Source: Bacteroidota bacterium (GTDB lineage: Bacteria > Bacteroidota > Bacteroidia > AKYH767-A > 2013-40CM-41-45). Taken from it: a stretch of DNA of 64,000 bases. The stretch is from contig JADJFC010000015.1 in NCBI GenBank assembly GCA_016708785.1, positions 1-64,000 on the forward strand, in the 5' to 3' direction. Both the position numbers and the translations under genes were made by a program. Below are positions 1-9,161 of this stretch, piece after piece. The first letter of the stretch is position 1; each line of letters begins with the position of its first letter. Under the pieces are notes generated by a model. That model had not been told where the DNA came from, searched no databases, and saw nothing but the letters and a program-made list of their open reading frames with translations.

Positions 1-1
1 A

Positions 2-339
2 AAGAAGTAACAATATTCTTCTCTGTAAACCATCATTGACTGAAAAGCCCTGATCATCACCTGCTTTGGGGTCTGTAAAAGCAACCGGGTCAACATTATA
101 TTCATCAACTTTCGGCTTTAAATTTGCGTCCAAGTTGTTTAGAAGCATTCTTAATATCCATGTTCCGACAAGATAATACACAGATTTTGAAAGAAGATAG
201 GATGTTGTTTTGATACGAACTTTTTCCTTTTAATTTTGTCAAAATCAATAACCCTCAAAAAGTCAAAAGAAGTGGCAGTCTGATAACCGAAGAATGCATC
301 AACCTGTAAGTGCTGTGAACCGGAATGTCCAAGTAATGC
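2..339 (-). pseudogene. Truncated gene of unknown function, cut by the window edge
   Basis: Two long stop-free minus-strand stretches join with a frame change near 230. The upstream frame (about 339 to 232) reads through GHSGSQHLQVDAFFGYQTA and the downstream frame (229 to 2) through YYLVGTWILRMLLNNLD and KPKVDEYNVDPVAF. The composition is protein-like and the same kind of one-base break occurs in recognisable genes elsewhere in the window. Neither start nor stop is visible, because the gene runs off the left end and the sequence before 339 is not readable in one frame. I do not recognise the family. Coding on this strand is likely; function is unknown. Confidence 0.4.
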
Positions 340-625
340 AATTTACGAGGTGGTGCAGGTGGCGTTTTTCGAACGGAACATCCATAAAAAATGTTCAAAC
401 GTCTGGATGGCGGCGGAGTGGACAGTAATGCTCCCAAGCTCCTGTTTCAATGGATGCATACTACATCGTAACAGATAAATGTACTGAATGCGTAGGCTTT
501 CGTGGCGACCACAATGTGCTAGGTTGTCTGAGACTGCTGCGTTGACGATCCAATTTCCGTGAATCAAGAAGTACTTCTTGGAAAGAGAAAGAAGCGATGC
601 ACGGTTGAATGATCAACTAAATAAT
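340..625. other. Stretch without a supported gene
   Basis: Short open frames exist on the minus strand, but none looks like a known protein and none continues convincingly into the fragment to its left. It may hold the damaged upstream part of that gene. I see no RNA gene or repeat. Confidence 0.3.
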
Positions 626-658
626 AAAGGCCGCCAAACGTTCGCCTTTTCGGCCTTT
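626..658. terminator. Candidate bidirectional hairpin terminator
   Basis: AAAGGCCG at 626-633 pairs exactly with CGGCCTTT at 651-658 across a 17-nt loop, followed by a T-rich stretch on the plus strand. It lies between the minus-strand edge gene and the plus-strand secreted protein. The plus-strand gene starts only 10 nt later, so it may instead sit in that gene's leader. Confidence 0.4.
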
Positions 659-668
659 CTTTCTACAA

Positions 669-1513
669 ATGAATTTACCCAGATTACCAGTATATCTTTT
701 ATTCGTTATCGCTTAAATCTATTTGGTACGAAAACATCACTTGCTCAAAGTGATGACTCTCTCCATGTGTTGATTTTAAAATGCAACGTGGAAAATGACA
801 CTATACATCCAATCGCCAATTCAAATTCCAACGTCGGTTTTAGACTCACTGAATACGACAGGTTCATTTGACAAAACATTTGCAGACTTTAAAAACATTT
901 CTGTTGGCGAAGTCGGAGATAATTTTCAAAGTGTACATGGACTTATCGAATTACAATGGAGACAAATATTATTACTCGGTTACATTCAAATAAAAAATGA
1001 AAGACAGATAGCATTTAGTTTTCCTCTCTCCGACTCCGCTTCATCATCAGCAAACCGGAATCAGAAAAACTGAGAGGCGATCGCTGGGTCAGGTTCCGTT
1101 TATTGTGCAGTGAACAAGTGAAATATAAAGGGAATTCTTCTATGTCTTATTAGGTTGGAAAGGTTTCAATCAGCTAGTGACAAAAAGTAATCAAGTTTGT
1201 TACATTGACGAGGCGTTTTGAAATTTGGATTTCCATTATTCCAAATCAGGTTCCGTTTATCGTAATCAGATACTATATTCTTTTGCTGCTAGCTACAATG
1301 TCTATTCGTTTCGATAATAATGGTAAAAAATTATCCTAGATCACATCCAGTGCACCAAAGTCAAAACAAGAAATCGATCTTTCAAGTCAATCAGGTCCTG
1401 ATGGCACATATGACTCTTTCAATCTGAAAAAGGCTAACTATGTTTTGGATAAAGATGTTGATGGATCAGAAACGGCACCAACAAAAAATCTTCCTATCCC
1501 TCCTGAAAAATAA
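669..1513 (+). pseudogene. Secreted protein of unknown function, broken by several frameshifts
   Basis: Joining frames gives one plausible product of about 270 residues. It starts at ATG 669 with a signal peptide (MNLPRLPVYLLFVIA, then a frame change where one T seems lost near 714, then LNLFGTKTSLAQ with likely cleavage after AQ). It continues through FADFKNISVGEVGDNF and IELQWRQILLLGYIQIKNER. Further frame changes near 860, 1070, 1150 and 1220 lead through GDRWVRF, LLGWKGFNQLVTKSNQV and LDFHYSKSGSVYRNQ, ending with LDKDVDGSETAPTKN and a TAA at 1511-1513. The family is not recognised. The signal peptide suggests export through Sec. The number of breaks makes the exact protein uncertain. Confidence 0.4.
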
Positions 1514-1561
1514 GTAGTCTGGTGCAGATTTACTTCGAATTAACCATATAGTTTCCCAGGT

Positions 1562-1696
1562 TTTCGCAGATAAAAGCGCAGATAAATACGCAGATTTTTG
1601 TGTTTTACCAATCCGATTTAGGTTGCCAAAATTATATTTGAAGTTATCAATTCACTAAAGCAATCTGCGATTTTATCTGCGCCTTTATCTGCGAAA
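1562..1696. repeat. 35-bp imperfect inverted repeat of CGCAGATAAA units
   Basis: The left arm (1562-1596) and right arm (1662-1696) are reverse complements over 35 bp with three mismatches, separated by 65 bp. Each arm is itself built from repeated GCAGATAAA/CGCAGATT words. It lies 49 bp past the stop of the broken secreted-protein gene, so it could serve as a terminator or be a dispersed palindromic element. Confidence 0.7.
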
Positions 1697-2106
1697 TCTG
1701 TTTAATGGCTTTACTATACCGCGGGAAATTTTCTTCAATAACTTTTATAATTTTATTCGCAATTTGGCCTATGTCTTTTATAACGTCGTCGCATAAAAGG
1801 CACGTCAATTATGCGGTAACAGGCCTGTAAGTTAAATAAAGTTATTTGTATGTTATTAATGCTGTCCATCTGTGGTGGATAGTCGTGACGGATAGAAGGA
1901 AAACTTGGGGTCTGTCCGCATGGCGTCAGCCATTTTTATTTATTAATCCATTTCAATTTATTGCTAAATATGTTTTGGGACGGTGTGATTTCTTGATCGC
2001 CGCCCCGGGGATTAAATATGTATTGATATGAAAGTGATAGTCTAGCCACAGATTTTACCTCGATTTCCAATGGATTTTACTAAAATTCGCCCTTCAAACC
2101 AACCAC
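1697..2106. other. Intergenic stretch without a supported gene
   Basis: No convincing coding sequence, RNA gene or repeat was seen between the 35-bp inverted repeat and the aminotransferase start. A 61-codon open frame here has no protein-like features. Confidence 0.3.
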
Positions 2107-3017
2107 ATGGAGAATTTAAAATTATTTATCCCCGGCCCCACCTATGTTTCCCCGATGTGCTTGCAAAAATGGTACACCGATGATTGGACACCGGACTCTG
2201 GAAGCGTCGGACCTTCAAAGTATCTCAATAAACTCAAGCAATTGATGTTTACCACGAACAAGATCGTTCTTAGTACTCTCAGGTACCGGGTTAATGGAAG
2301 GAGCAATTCGCTCAGCTACCAAAAAGAGCGATCGTTTTTCTGTTGGCGCATTTGGCAAAAAGATGGCATGAACTGGCATTACTGAATGGCATCGAAGCAG
2401 ATCTGCATGAAGAAATCGCCGGTCATCCGAACGATGCCTCAAACAGTCGATAAATACCTCAAGACAGGAAATACGATGTAATTACCATCACACACAATGA
2501 GACTTCTACCGGACTGATGAATCCAATCGAATCGATTGCTGAAGTGATCCGTAAATATCCTGATGTTGTTTGGTTAGTTGATACGGTAAGTTCATTAGGC
2601 GGTGTTAAAATTGAAGTCGACAAATTAGGAATTGATGTTTGTATTTCTTCTTCAAAAAGCGCTTTGCACTTCCACCCGGATTGTCTCTGGCATCGGTTTC
2701 AGAAAAAGCTGAAGAGCGGTTCCGTAGTATCGGGCATAGGATATTACCTCGATTTCCTTACGCTTTGTGAATTCATTGAAAAGAAAGATCACCAATACTC
2801 TTGCACTCCTTCACTCTCACATATGTTTGCCATGGATTTCCAATTGGATCGTATCATGAAAGAAGGAATTGAAAATCGATTCATCCGTCACATTGAAATG
2901 GCAGAATATGTTATCAATTGGGCCAGCCACTTCTTCAAAGTATTCACTATGCCCGGTTTCGAATCAATGACAGGAACTACTATAGAAAACAAAAGAAATA
3001 TTAAGATCGCAGATCTC
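2107..3017 (+). pseudogene. Class V aminotransferase (alanine-glyoxylate/serine type), broken and 3'-truncated
   Basis: PLP-dependent class V aminotransferases of this group transfer amino groups between serine or alanine and 2-oxoacids. The start ATG 2107 gives the typical N-terminus ENLKLFIPGPTYVSP. Frame changes lead through LMFTTNKIVLST and ITHNETSTGLMNPIESI, the PLP-phosphate region VWLVDTVSSLGGVKIEVD, the expected Lys region (SSSKSAL), then YYLDFLTLCEFIEKKDHQYS and MPGFESMTGTTIENKRN. Roughly the last 50 residues are missing: at about 3017 the frame passes straight into DUF1015 sequence. In many Bacteroidota such a gene precedes serA and DUF1015; serA is absent here. Family assignment is good; the gene as written cannot make a working enzyme. 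Confidence 0.7.
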
Positions 3018-4028
3018 ATTAAGGATGGCGTATTTTTCGTTGATGATAAGGAATATTATTACATCTACGCTCAAACAATGAATGGCCGTCGTCAATACGG
3101 AATTGTTGGCGCTGCTTCTATTGACGATTACTTCAACAATGTCATCAAGAAGCACGAGCTTACACGACCGGATAAAGAAGAAGACAGAAAGAATCATGTT
3201 CGTTACAGCAATTTGAATTACGAACCGGTTTTATTTGCTTATCCGAATTTGCCTGCATTAGATGCAATCGTGAGTGATGTTGCGAAAGCGACACCGGAAT
3301 ATGATTTCATTACTGACGATGGAATCGGCCATACTTTCTGGATCGTAAAAGACGATAAACAAATTGCAGATATTACAAAACACTTCGCTTCCCTCCCATC
3401 TACTTATGTCGCTGACGGGCATCACAGGACTGCTGCGGCAGCATTGGTTGGTAAAGAATTGAAAGAGAAAAATCCTAATCATACAGGTAAAGAAGAATAC
3501 AATTATTTCCTTGCTGTACATTTTCCTGACAACCAACTTGCCATCATGGATTACAATCGTGTAGTAAAAGATCTGAACGGAAATACTACCGAAGAATTTA
3601 TTTCAAAGCTGAAAACAAGTTTTGAAGTTGAAGAAAAAGGAACGAAAGAATTTCGTCCAATGCATTTACATGAATTCGGAATGTATCTTGATGGAAAATG
3701 GTATCGATTAACAGCAAAGAATGGAACATACGATAACAATGATCCAATCGGTGCTTGATGTAACTATTCTTTCAAATCAAATCCTGGAACCAATTTTAAA
3801 TATCAAAGATCTTCGTACAGACAAAAGAATTGAATTTGTAGGCGGATTAAGAGGATTGGAGAACTGGAAAAGCAGTGAATAATGGCAGCATGAAAGCAGC
3901 ATTTGCACTCTACCCTGTTACAATGAAACAATTGATTGACAGCAGATGGCGGATTGATCATGCCTCCGAAAGTGACTTGGTTTGAGCCGAAGTTGCGGTC
4001 GGGGTTGGTTATTCATGCACTTTCTTAG
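3018..4028 (+). pseudogene. DUF1015 family protein, 5'-truncated and frameshifted
   Basis: From about 3018 the reading frame matches the DUF1015 family (often encoded beside serA/serC; biochemical role unsettled). Recognisable segments are YYYIYAQTMNGRRQYGIVG, the conserved THE-like region KKHELTRPDKEEDR, YVADGHHRTAAAALV and HEFGMYLDGKWYRL. A frame change near 3755 leads to VLDVTILSNQILEPIL and FVGGLRGLE, another near 3865 to AAFALYPVTMKQLID, and a last one to the normal C-terminus PPKVTWFEPKLRSGL with TAG at 4026-4028. About 85 N-terminal residues are missing, replaced by the upstream aminotransferase in the same frame. Confidence 0.7.
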
Positions 4029-4036
4029 ATCGTAAA

Positions 4037-4143
4037 TCGTAAATCGTAATTCGTTAATCGAATTGCACTTTGTAGGAAAGCAGTTAACAAACCTAATCGA
4101 TTTACTACTAAGCAAAAACCATATTACTAATTACGATTTACGA
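4037..4143. repeat. Inverted repeat TCGTAAATCGTAATT
   Basis: TCGTAAATCGTAATT at 4037-4051 is matched exactly by its reverse complement at 4129-4143, with 77 bp between. The left arm sits in a run of TCGTAAATCGTAAATCG words. It lies between the DUF1015 stop and the gpx start, within about 10 bp of each. Confidence 0.7.
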
Positions 4144-4150
4144 AAAAAAG

Positions 4151-4697
4151 ATGTCAATAAAAAAACGGCGAAAGGTACTTTACAGAACGATAAGAAATTA
4201 TGTTTTCCCGTTCAGACAATCTGATGGAAAAGCTTCAGGTTCAATTTACGAATACAAATTTATAGACGATACCAGGTGCAACGATTGATCTTTCAATGTA
4301 TAAAGGCAAAAAACTTTTGATCGTCAATACGGCATCTGCTTGTGGATTTACAGGACAATATTCCGAAATGCAACAACTGAGTGAAAAGTTCAAAGACAAA
4401 GTAAGTGTGATTGCTTTTCCATGTAATGATTTTGGAAAGCAGGAAAAAGGAACGAATGAGGAGATTCAGAGTTTCTGCTCAGTTAATTACGGTGTTACAT
4501 TTAAAGTATTTCGCAAAACAAATATTAAGCGAACAACAATGACTGACTTATTTTACTGGCTGAGCAATTCAAAACTTAATGGGTGGAATGATCAAGTTCC
4601 GCTATGGAATTTCTGGAAATTTCTGATTGGGGAAAATAAATTAAGTAATTGCGGATTCGGTGCAATCCACAGACCTCTTACCAATTACCAATTTAAA
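4151..4697 (+). pseudogene. Glutathione peroxidase family, frameshifted and missing its stop
   Basis: Gpx-type thiol peroxidases reduce hydroperoxides. ATG 4151 begins MSIKK; after frame changes the core reads GKKLLIVNTASACGFTGQY, with the peroxidatic Cys at the NTASACG position, then the family motifs VIAFPCNDFGKQEKG and WNFWKFLIGEN. After GEN the sequence is garbled and no Gpx stop follows: the frame runs directly into yggS at 4698. Cys rather than selenocysteine is used. Family assignment is strong; the 3' end and both frame changes look like sequence damage. Confidence 0.7.
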
Positions 4698-5343
4698 ATG
4701 ATCAACCTCGACAACTACCACCGCATCCTCTCCGAATTGAAACCATTCAATGCGCAGTTGGTTGCTGTGAGTAAGACGAAGCCGGTTGAAGACATTAGTG
4801 AATTGATGGAGCATGGACAAAAGATCTTTGGAGAGAATTACGTACAGGAATTAATAGAAAAGGCAAATGTTATTCCGGATGCTGAATGGCATTTCATTGG
4901 ACATCTTCAATCGAACAAAGTAAAAAGCATTCTTCCTGTTACTAAATTGATCCATGGTGTTGACAGTATAAAACTTCTTCAAGAGATCAATAAACAAGCT
5001 GAGAAACAAAATTTGATTATCAACTGTCTCTTGCAGATTTACATTGCTTGAAGAAACAAAATTTGGACTAGATTATAATGAAGCTGAAGAGTTCCTCACC
5101 GGACCTTTGACAGACCAATTGAAAAATGTGAACATAAAGGGTTTTATGGGAATGGCATCCAACACTGAGGACAACAATTTAATTCAGGCAGAATTTCGTA
5201 CGCTAAAAAAATTCTACGATACTTATAAGCAACTGGGGCTTGATACGCTTTCCATGGGCATGACGAGCGACTATATGATCGCCTTGAACGAAGGAAGTAC
5301 CATGATCAGAATTGGTTCGGCTATTTTTGGATCAAGAACCTAA
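4698..5343 (+). CDS. yggS: YggS/PROSC family PLP homeostasis protein (frameshifted)
   Basis: YggS proteins bind pyridoxal phosphate on a TIM-barrel fold and buffer cellular PLP. ATG 4698 gives the N-terminus MINLDNYHRILSEL. Visible motifs are LVAVSKTKPVEDI (PLP-binding Lys), FGENYVQELIEKA, WHFIGHLQSNKVKSI and VDSIKLLQEINKQAE. One extra T near 5046 breaks the frame; the next frame continues EETKFGLDYNEAEEFL, then GFMGMAS, LSMGMTSDYMIAL and RIGSAIFGSRT with TAA at 5341-5343. Restored length is about 214 residues, normal for the family. The open frame extends upstream into gpx, which I treat as an artefact. Confidence 0.8.
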
Positions 5344-5353
5344 CAGTCTACAT

Positions 5354-6309
5354 ATGTTAAATTCAGGAATATTTTCGCATTATTGACAACACTTCATGGT
5401 CATTCTGCATTTTTCCTTTTACTCAAGCTGCACGAAGATTAGGTTCAAATTCTTTAAATCATTTCGATTATTACTAGCACTCATCTTTATTGGATCGATT
5501 AGTGCAATCCTTGACGCATCAGGTTTTACCAAAATATTCACATCAGATTATTCACAAGCCTGGTTGTGGCTAGGTCTTTCCGGAATTGTTGGTTTAACTT
5601 TCGGCGATTATTTTGCTTTTGAAGCTTACTCGATTTTAGGTGCTAGATTAGGAAGTGTGCTCACCACCTTTGCTCCTGCTGCTGCACTTTGTCTGGCATG
5701 GATCTTATTAGGCGAAACATTATCATTCATAGGAATCATAGGAATTTCATCACAATTTTCGGAGTCAACTTTATCAGTCTTGGTAAAAAAGAAAGAGATA
5801 AAATTCCAACAAACAAGCAATCTAAAATTTCATTGGGTGTAATTGCAGGTATAATGTCTGCCTTTTGCCAAGGTGCCGGGTTGGTACTTGCAAAAAAAGG
5901 CATGATAATGGAAAAAGAATTGAATATTACTATCAATCCCTTTCATGCTACATTTATCAGATTAGCAATTGCAACAACATTTCTTTACGTATTTACAATT
6001 CTGAGAGGCAAATTGAAATTTGTCTTTCAACCAATACTGGAAAATCGCGAAGAAGGAATTAAATATGCAATTGCCGGAACTATTTTCGGTCCTACGCTTG
6101 GCGTTTCATTATCACTTTTTACAGTTGCTCTGATAGAACCATCAATCGCACAGACAATATTTTCTCTTGTGCCTGTTTTTGCAATATTCGTTGCCCGCAT
6201 TTTGACTAAAGAAAAAATCACGTGGCAATCGCTTTCCGGTGTTACGATTGCCATGAGCGGCGTCATGATACTTATCTGGAGAGAGCAAATTGAAAATCTA
6301 TTTTTATAG
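5354..6309 (+). CDS. EamA/DMT-family drug-metabolite transporter (frameshifted)
   Basis: Inner-membrane transporters of this family have ten helices formed from two EamA repeats. ATG 5354 with frame changes gives FALLTTL, FPFTQAARRLGSNS, then an intact stretch of hydrophobic helices (LLLALIFIGSISAILDAS, GIVGLTFGDYFAFEAY, ILGARLGSVLTTFAPA). A further frame change near 5745 passes to TIFGVNFISLGKKERDK, the cytoplasmic linker, and the second repeat (GVIAGIMSAFCQGAGLVLA to VTIAMSGVMILIWRE). The repeat signatures are clear; the substrate cannot be inferred. At least three indels disrupt it as written. Confidence 0.75.
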
Positions 6310-6381
6310 AAGTACCGGAGATTCTTTTTGTCCAATTGAAAGAGAAAAAAAAAGCGTGAGTATTATTATTTTCAATAATAT

Positions 6382-6810
6382 TTAATTTTTCAATTTTTCA
6401 AGAATAGCATTTAATGCAAGCGAATAAGAGTACAACCCAAACCCACTAATACTTCCCACACATTTTCCGGCAATCATAGAATGATGTCTATATTCCTCCC
6501 TTGCAAAAACGTTTGAGATGTGAACTTCAACAACGGGAGACTTAATTGCTGCTATAGCATCTGCTATAGCGACGGACGTATGTGTATAACCTCCTGCATT
6601 GAGGATTATACCATCTGCTGAAAAGCCATGTTGCTGAAGGTTATTGATAAGTTCTCCTTCCACATTCGACTGATAATAAGTGAGATTTACCTCATTAAAC
6701 TCCTTCTTCAATTCTTCAAAATAGTCTTCGAAGGTTTGATTACCATATACATCCGGCTCCCTTTTGCCTAAAAGGTTAAGATTTGGCCCATTAATAATGT
6801 GAATTGTCAT
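6382..6810 (-). CDS. aroQ: Type II 3-dehydroquinate dehydratase
   Basis: AroQ converts 3-dehydroquinate to 3-dehydroshikimate in the shikimate pathway, as a cytosolic dodecamer. The 142-residue frame is intact and of family length. It begins MTIHIINGPNLNLLGKREPD with the NGPNLNLLG signature and the catalytic Tyr of VYGN, then NVEGELINNLQ, the substrate loop LNAGGYTHTSVAI, the catalytic His in VVEVHISNVFAREEYRHHS and GKCVGSISGFGLYSY near the end. It is divergent from xerD, whose damaged start lies roughly 130 bp away, and convergent with eamA. Confidence 0.97.
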   Translation of the reverse strand: MTIHIINGPNLNLLGKREPDVYGNQTFEDYFEELKKEFNEVNLTYYQSNVEGELINNLQQHGFSADGIILNAGGYTHTSVAIADAIAAIKSPVVEVHISNVFAREEYRHHSMIAGKCVGSISGFGLYSYSLALNAILEKLKN

Positions 6811-6936
6811 TTGAACAAGGATTTCATGCGCAAATTAGTAACAATTATTCAAATTTTTATGTGGAAAAGTTTTCATTGCCATTCCTTTCAAGGCTTCATT
6901 TTAATGACTTTTGTTATATATCAAAATACGACCTGT

Positions 6937-7835
6937 CTGAGCTGGAAAAGTTATACAATTGGTTTCAAATCGTACTTGAAACTTGAGCGCTCGCTTTCGG
7001 AAAATTCCGTTGAAGCGTATGTGCATGACTTGAATATGCTCGAACAATTTTTGATCATCACCAAACAATCTTTAAGTCCGGGAGAAATAAAAGTCGATCA
7101 CCTCCGCGAATTCCTTACCTGGATAAATGAAGTTGGATTAAGTGCAAGAAGTCAGGCTCGTATTATTTCAGGATTAAAAGGTTTTTTTAAGTATTGTTTG
7201 ATCGAGAATATTGTAACGGATGACCCTTCACAACTACTTGATTCACCTCGTCTTGGAAGAAAACTTCCCTGATACACTTTCTGTTCATGATATCGATAAT
7301 CTGATTGCTGCTATAGACCTCAGTAAACCTGAAGGCGTAAGAAATAAAGCAATGATGGAAACGCTTTACAGCTGCGGGCTTCGGGTCAGTGAATTGATTT
7401 CACTGAAATTATCGAATGTGCATTTTGAGATCGGCTTTGTAAAAGTAATTGGTAAAGGCGATAAAGAACGACTTGTTCCAATTGGAAGTGTTGCAATTAA
7501 ACACATAAGATCTACATCAATGAGATCCGTTGTCATTTGAAAATTCAAAGTGGTTGCGAAGATTTTGTTTTCCTGAATAAAAACGGAAGACCACTTTCAA
7601 GAGTGATGGTCTTTATGATCATTAAACAATTATCTGAAAAAATAAATTTAAAAAAAGTATCAGTCCACACACCTTTCGTCATTCATTTGCCACACATTTG
7701 ATCGAAGGCGGAGCTGATCTACGAGCAGTACAGGAAATGCTCGGACACGAATCAATTACCACCACAGAAATCTATACACATCTCGATCGCGACTTCTTAC
7801 GCGCATCGATATTAAAACATCATCCTCGGGCATGA
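6937..7835 (+). CDS. xerD: Tyrosine recombinase XerD (frameshifted)
   Basis: XerC/XerD recombinases resolve chromosome dimers at dif. The N-terminal SAM-like domain is clear (SYLKLERSLSENSVEAYVHD, ARIISGLKGFFKYCLIEN). The catalytic domain follows after frame changes near 7270, 7510 and 7670: catalytic Arg in CGLRVSEL, Lys in GKGDKERLVPIG, then the restored HTFRHSFATHLIEGGADL, LGHESITTTEIYTHLDRDF (His and nucleophilic Tyr), ending at TGA 7833-7835. All six catalytic positions are present once frames are joined. The start is uncertain: no ATG precedes LSWKSY closely, so 6937 is approximate. Close match to chromosomal XerD rather than a phage integrase. Confidence 0.85.
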
Positions 7836-7935
7836 GTTCTTTTTAACTAAAAAATAGATTGATGAAATTAAATAAAAAGAGATTTTCATTTTACTAGAGT
7901 GTTTATCACTCTTCATTTACTCATTCACTATTGAC

Positions 7936-8682
7936 TTGAATGAAAAAAGCACTATTGAAATTAAAAGCGGTTCAAAGAATGTAGGCGATACAATTCAATT
8001 CTCCGGCTATTATTGGACGGTCAAAGAATCAAATGGCAAACACACAGGACCGGGAAGCAATTACTTTTCAAGTTCAAAAGAAAACGTTTATGTAGATGCT
8101 GAAGGGAAATTACATTTAAGATTGACCTTCAGAAACGACAAATGGTATTGTCCTGAAGTAAGAATGATCAATAATCTCGGCTATGGGAAATACATTTTCG
8201 AAATTGATTCTCTCGTAACTCCACTTGATAAAGATATTGTTGTTGGATTATTCATGTATGACCGTGAAGACTCCGTCAATTTTCACAAAGAGGTGGATAT
8301 AGAATTTTCACAGTGGGGGAAAGACAACTCCCTGAATTCTCAGTATGTCATGCAACCAAAGGAAGATGAAGCCTACCGATTTAATACTGACTTCACTAAA
8401 AAATCAAAGCACACCATTGAAATAAGGAAAAAAAAGATAGGCTTCAAATCAACTTACCAAATGGATAGTGATGGTGGTTGTTTCAGCAAAAATTTTTCTC
8501 ATTGGAAGATCAAACCCAATAAAGAATACAAAAGTCTGAATGAAAGAGTGAGTATCAATGTCTGGCTTTATCGGATGTCAGAACCTTCCAATTTGAAAGA
8601 GTTTGAGATCGTCATCGCTAAATTTGAATTCAAGCCGTTTAACTTTGCAGGAATTCTTAATCCGGCACCAAACGCAAAATAA
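7936..8682 (+). CDS. GH16-like concanavalin-fold protein
   Basis: The 248-residue frame resembles glycoside hydrolase family 16 (beta-glucanases and relatives with a jelly-roll fold). YYWTVKESNG and LHLRLTF lead to YGKYIFEIDS, then HKEVDIEFSQWG, which contains the ExDxE arrangement (E-V-D-I-E) typical of the GH16 nucleophile and acid/base pair. The listed start is TTG. An ATG at 7862 begins MKLNKKRFSF, and one frame change would join it through FILLECLSLFIYSFTIDL, giving a hydrophobic export signal, so the true start is probably 7862 and the protein exported. Substrate is not predictable. It is followed 9 bp later by the DUF486 gene. Confidence 0.75.
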   Translation: MNEKSTIEIKSGSKNVGDTIQFSGYYWTVKESNGKHTGPGSNYFSSSKENVYVDAEGKLHLRLTFRNDKWYCPEVRMINNLGYGKYIFEIDSLVTPLDKDIVVGLFMYDREDSVNFHKEVDIEFSQWGKDNSLNSQYVMQPKEDEAYRFNTDFTKKSKHTIEIRKKKIGFKSTYQMDSDGGCFSKNFSHWKIKPNKEYKSLNERVSINVWLYRMSEPSNLKEFEIVIAKFEFKPFNFAGILNPAPNAK

Positions 8683-8691
8683 GAATCACCA

Positions 8692-9072
8692 ATGTTTCTA
8701 CGCGGATTAACTTCGATTTTTTTTCTCATCATATCCAACTTCTTTATGACATTTGCCTGGTATGGGCATCTTCAATTCAAGAAATGGAACATCTTCCAGA
8801 CAACAGGTCTTATCGGACTTATTTTTATCAGTTGGGCAATCGCACTTCTTGAATATTCCTTTCAAGTTCCCGGTAACAGACTAGGTTTCAATGAGAATGG
8901 TGGTCCGTTCAATCTCTTTCAATTAAAGATCTTACAAGAGGTCATCACCTTGGTCGTTTTTTCATTTTGCGCAATCGTTATTTTTAAGACAGACAAGCTG
9001 CAATGGAACTACCTGGTTGGCTTTGGCTTTTTACTTTTAGCTGTGTTTTTTATCTTTAAAAAATGGGATTAA
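8692..9072 (+). CDS. DUF486 (DMT-like) small membrane protein
   Basis: This 126-residue frame encodes four predicted helices: LTSIFFLIISNFFMTFAWYG, GLIGLIFISWAIALLEYSF, VITLVVFSFCAIVIF and YLVGFGFLLLAVFFIF. The segments FAWYGHLQ, ALLEYSFQVPGNRLG and FQLKILQEVITL match the DUF486 family, related to small multidrug-type transporters. Function is unknown. It is intact and probably cotranscribed with the GH16-like gene upstream. Confidence 0.85.
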   Translation: MFLRGLTSIFFLIISNFFMTFAWYGHLQFKKWNIFQTTGLIGLIFISWAIALLEYSFQVPGNRLGFNENGGPFNLFQLKILQEVITLVVFSFCAIVIFKTDKLQWNYLVGFGFLLLAVFFIFKKWD

Positions 9073-9161
9073 AGAAAGACTTTTTCACAGTCTGCCTGAA
9101 TTAATTAACATATCCTTGCCGAGTAAAATACATCTTTATCTTTACCCTCTCCATTGTACAT

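Noticed and set aside
343..567. 75-codon minus-strand open frame
   Set aside because: No recognised motif and no continuation into the readable edge gene; kept only as unassigned sequence.
6937..7835. Integrase marking a mobile island
   Set aside because: The protein reads as chromosomal XerD with core genes on both sides; no attachment repeats or cargo were seen.
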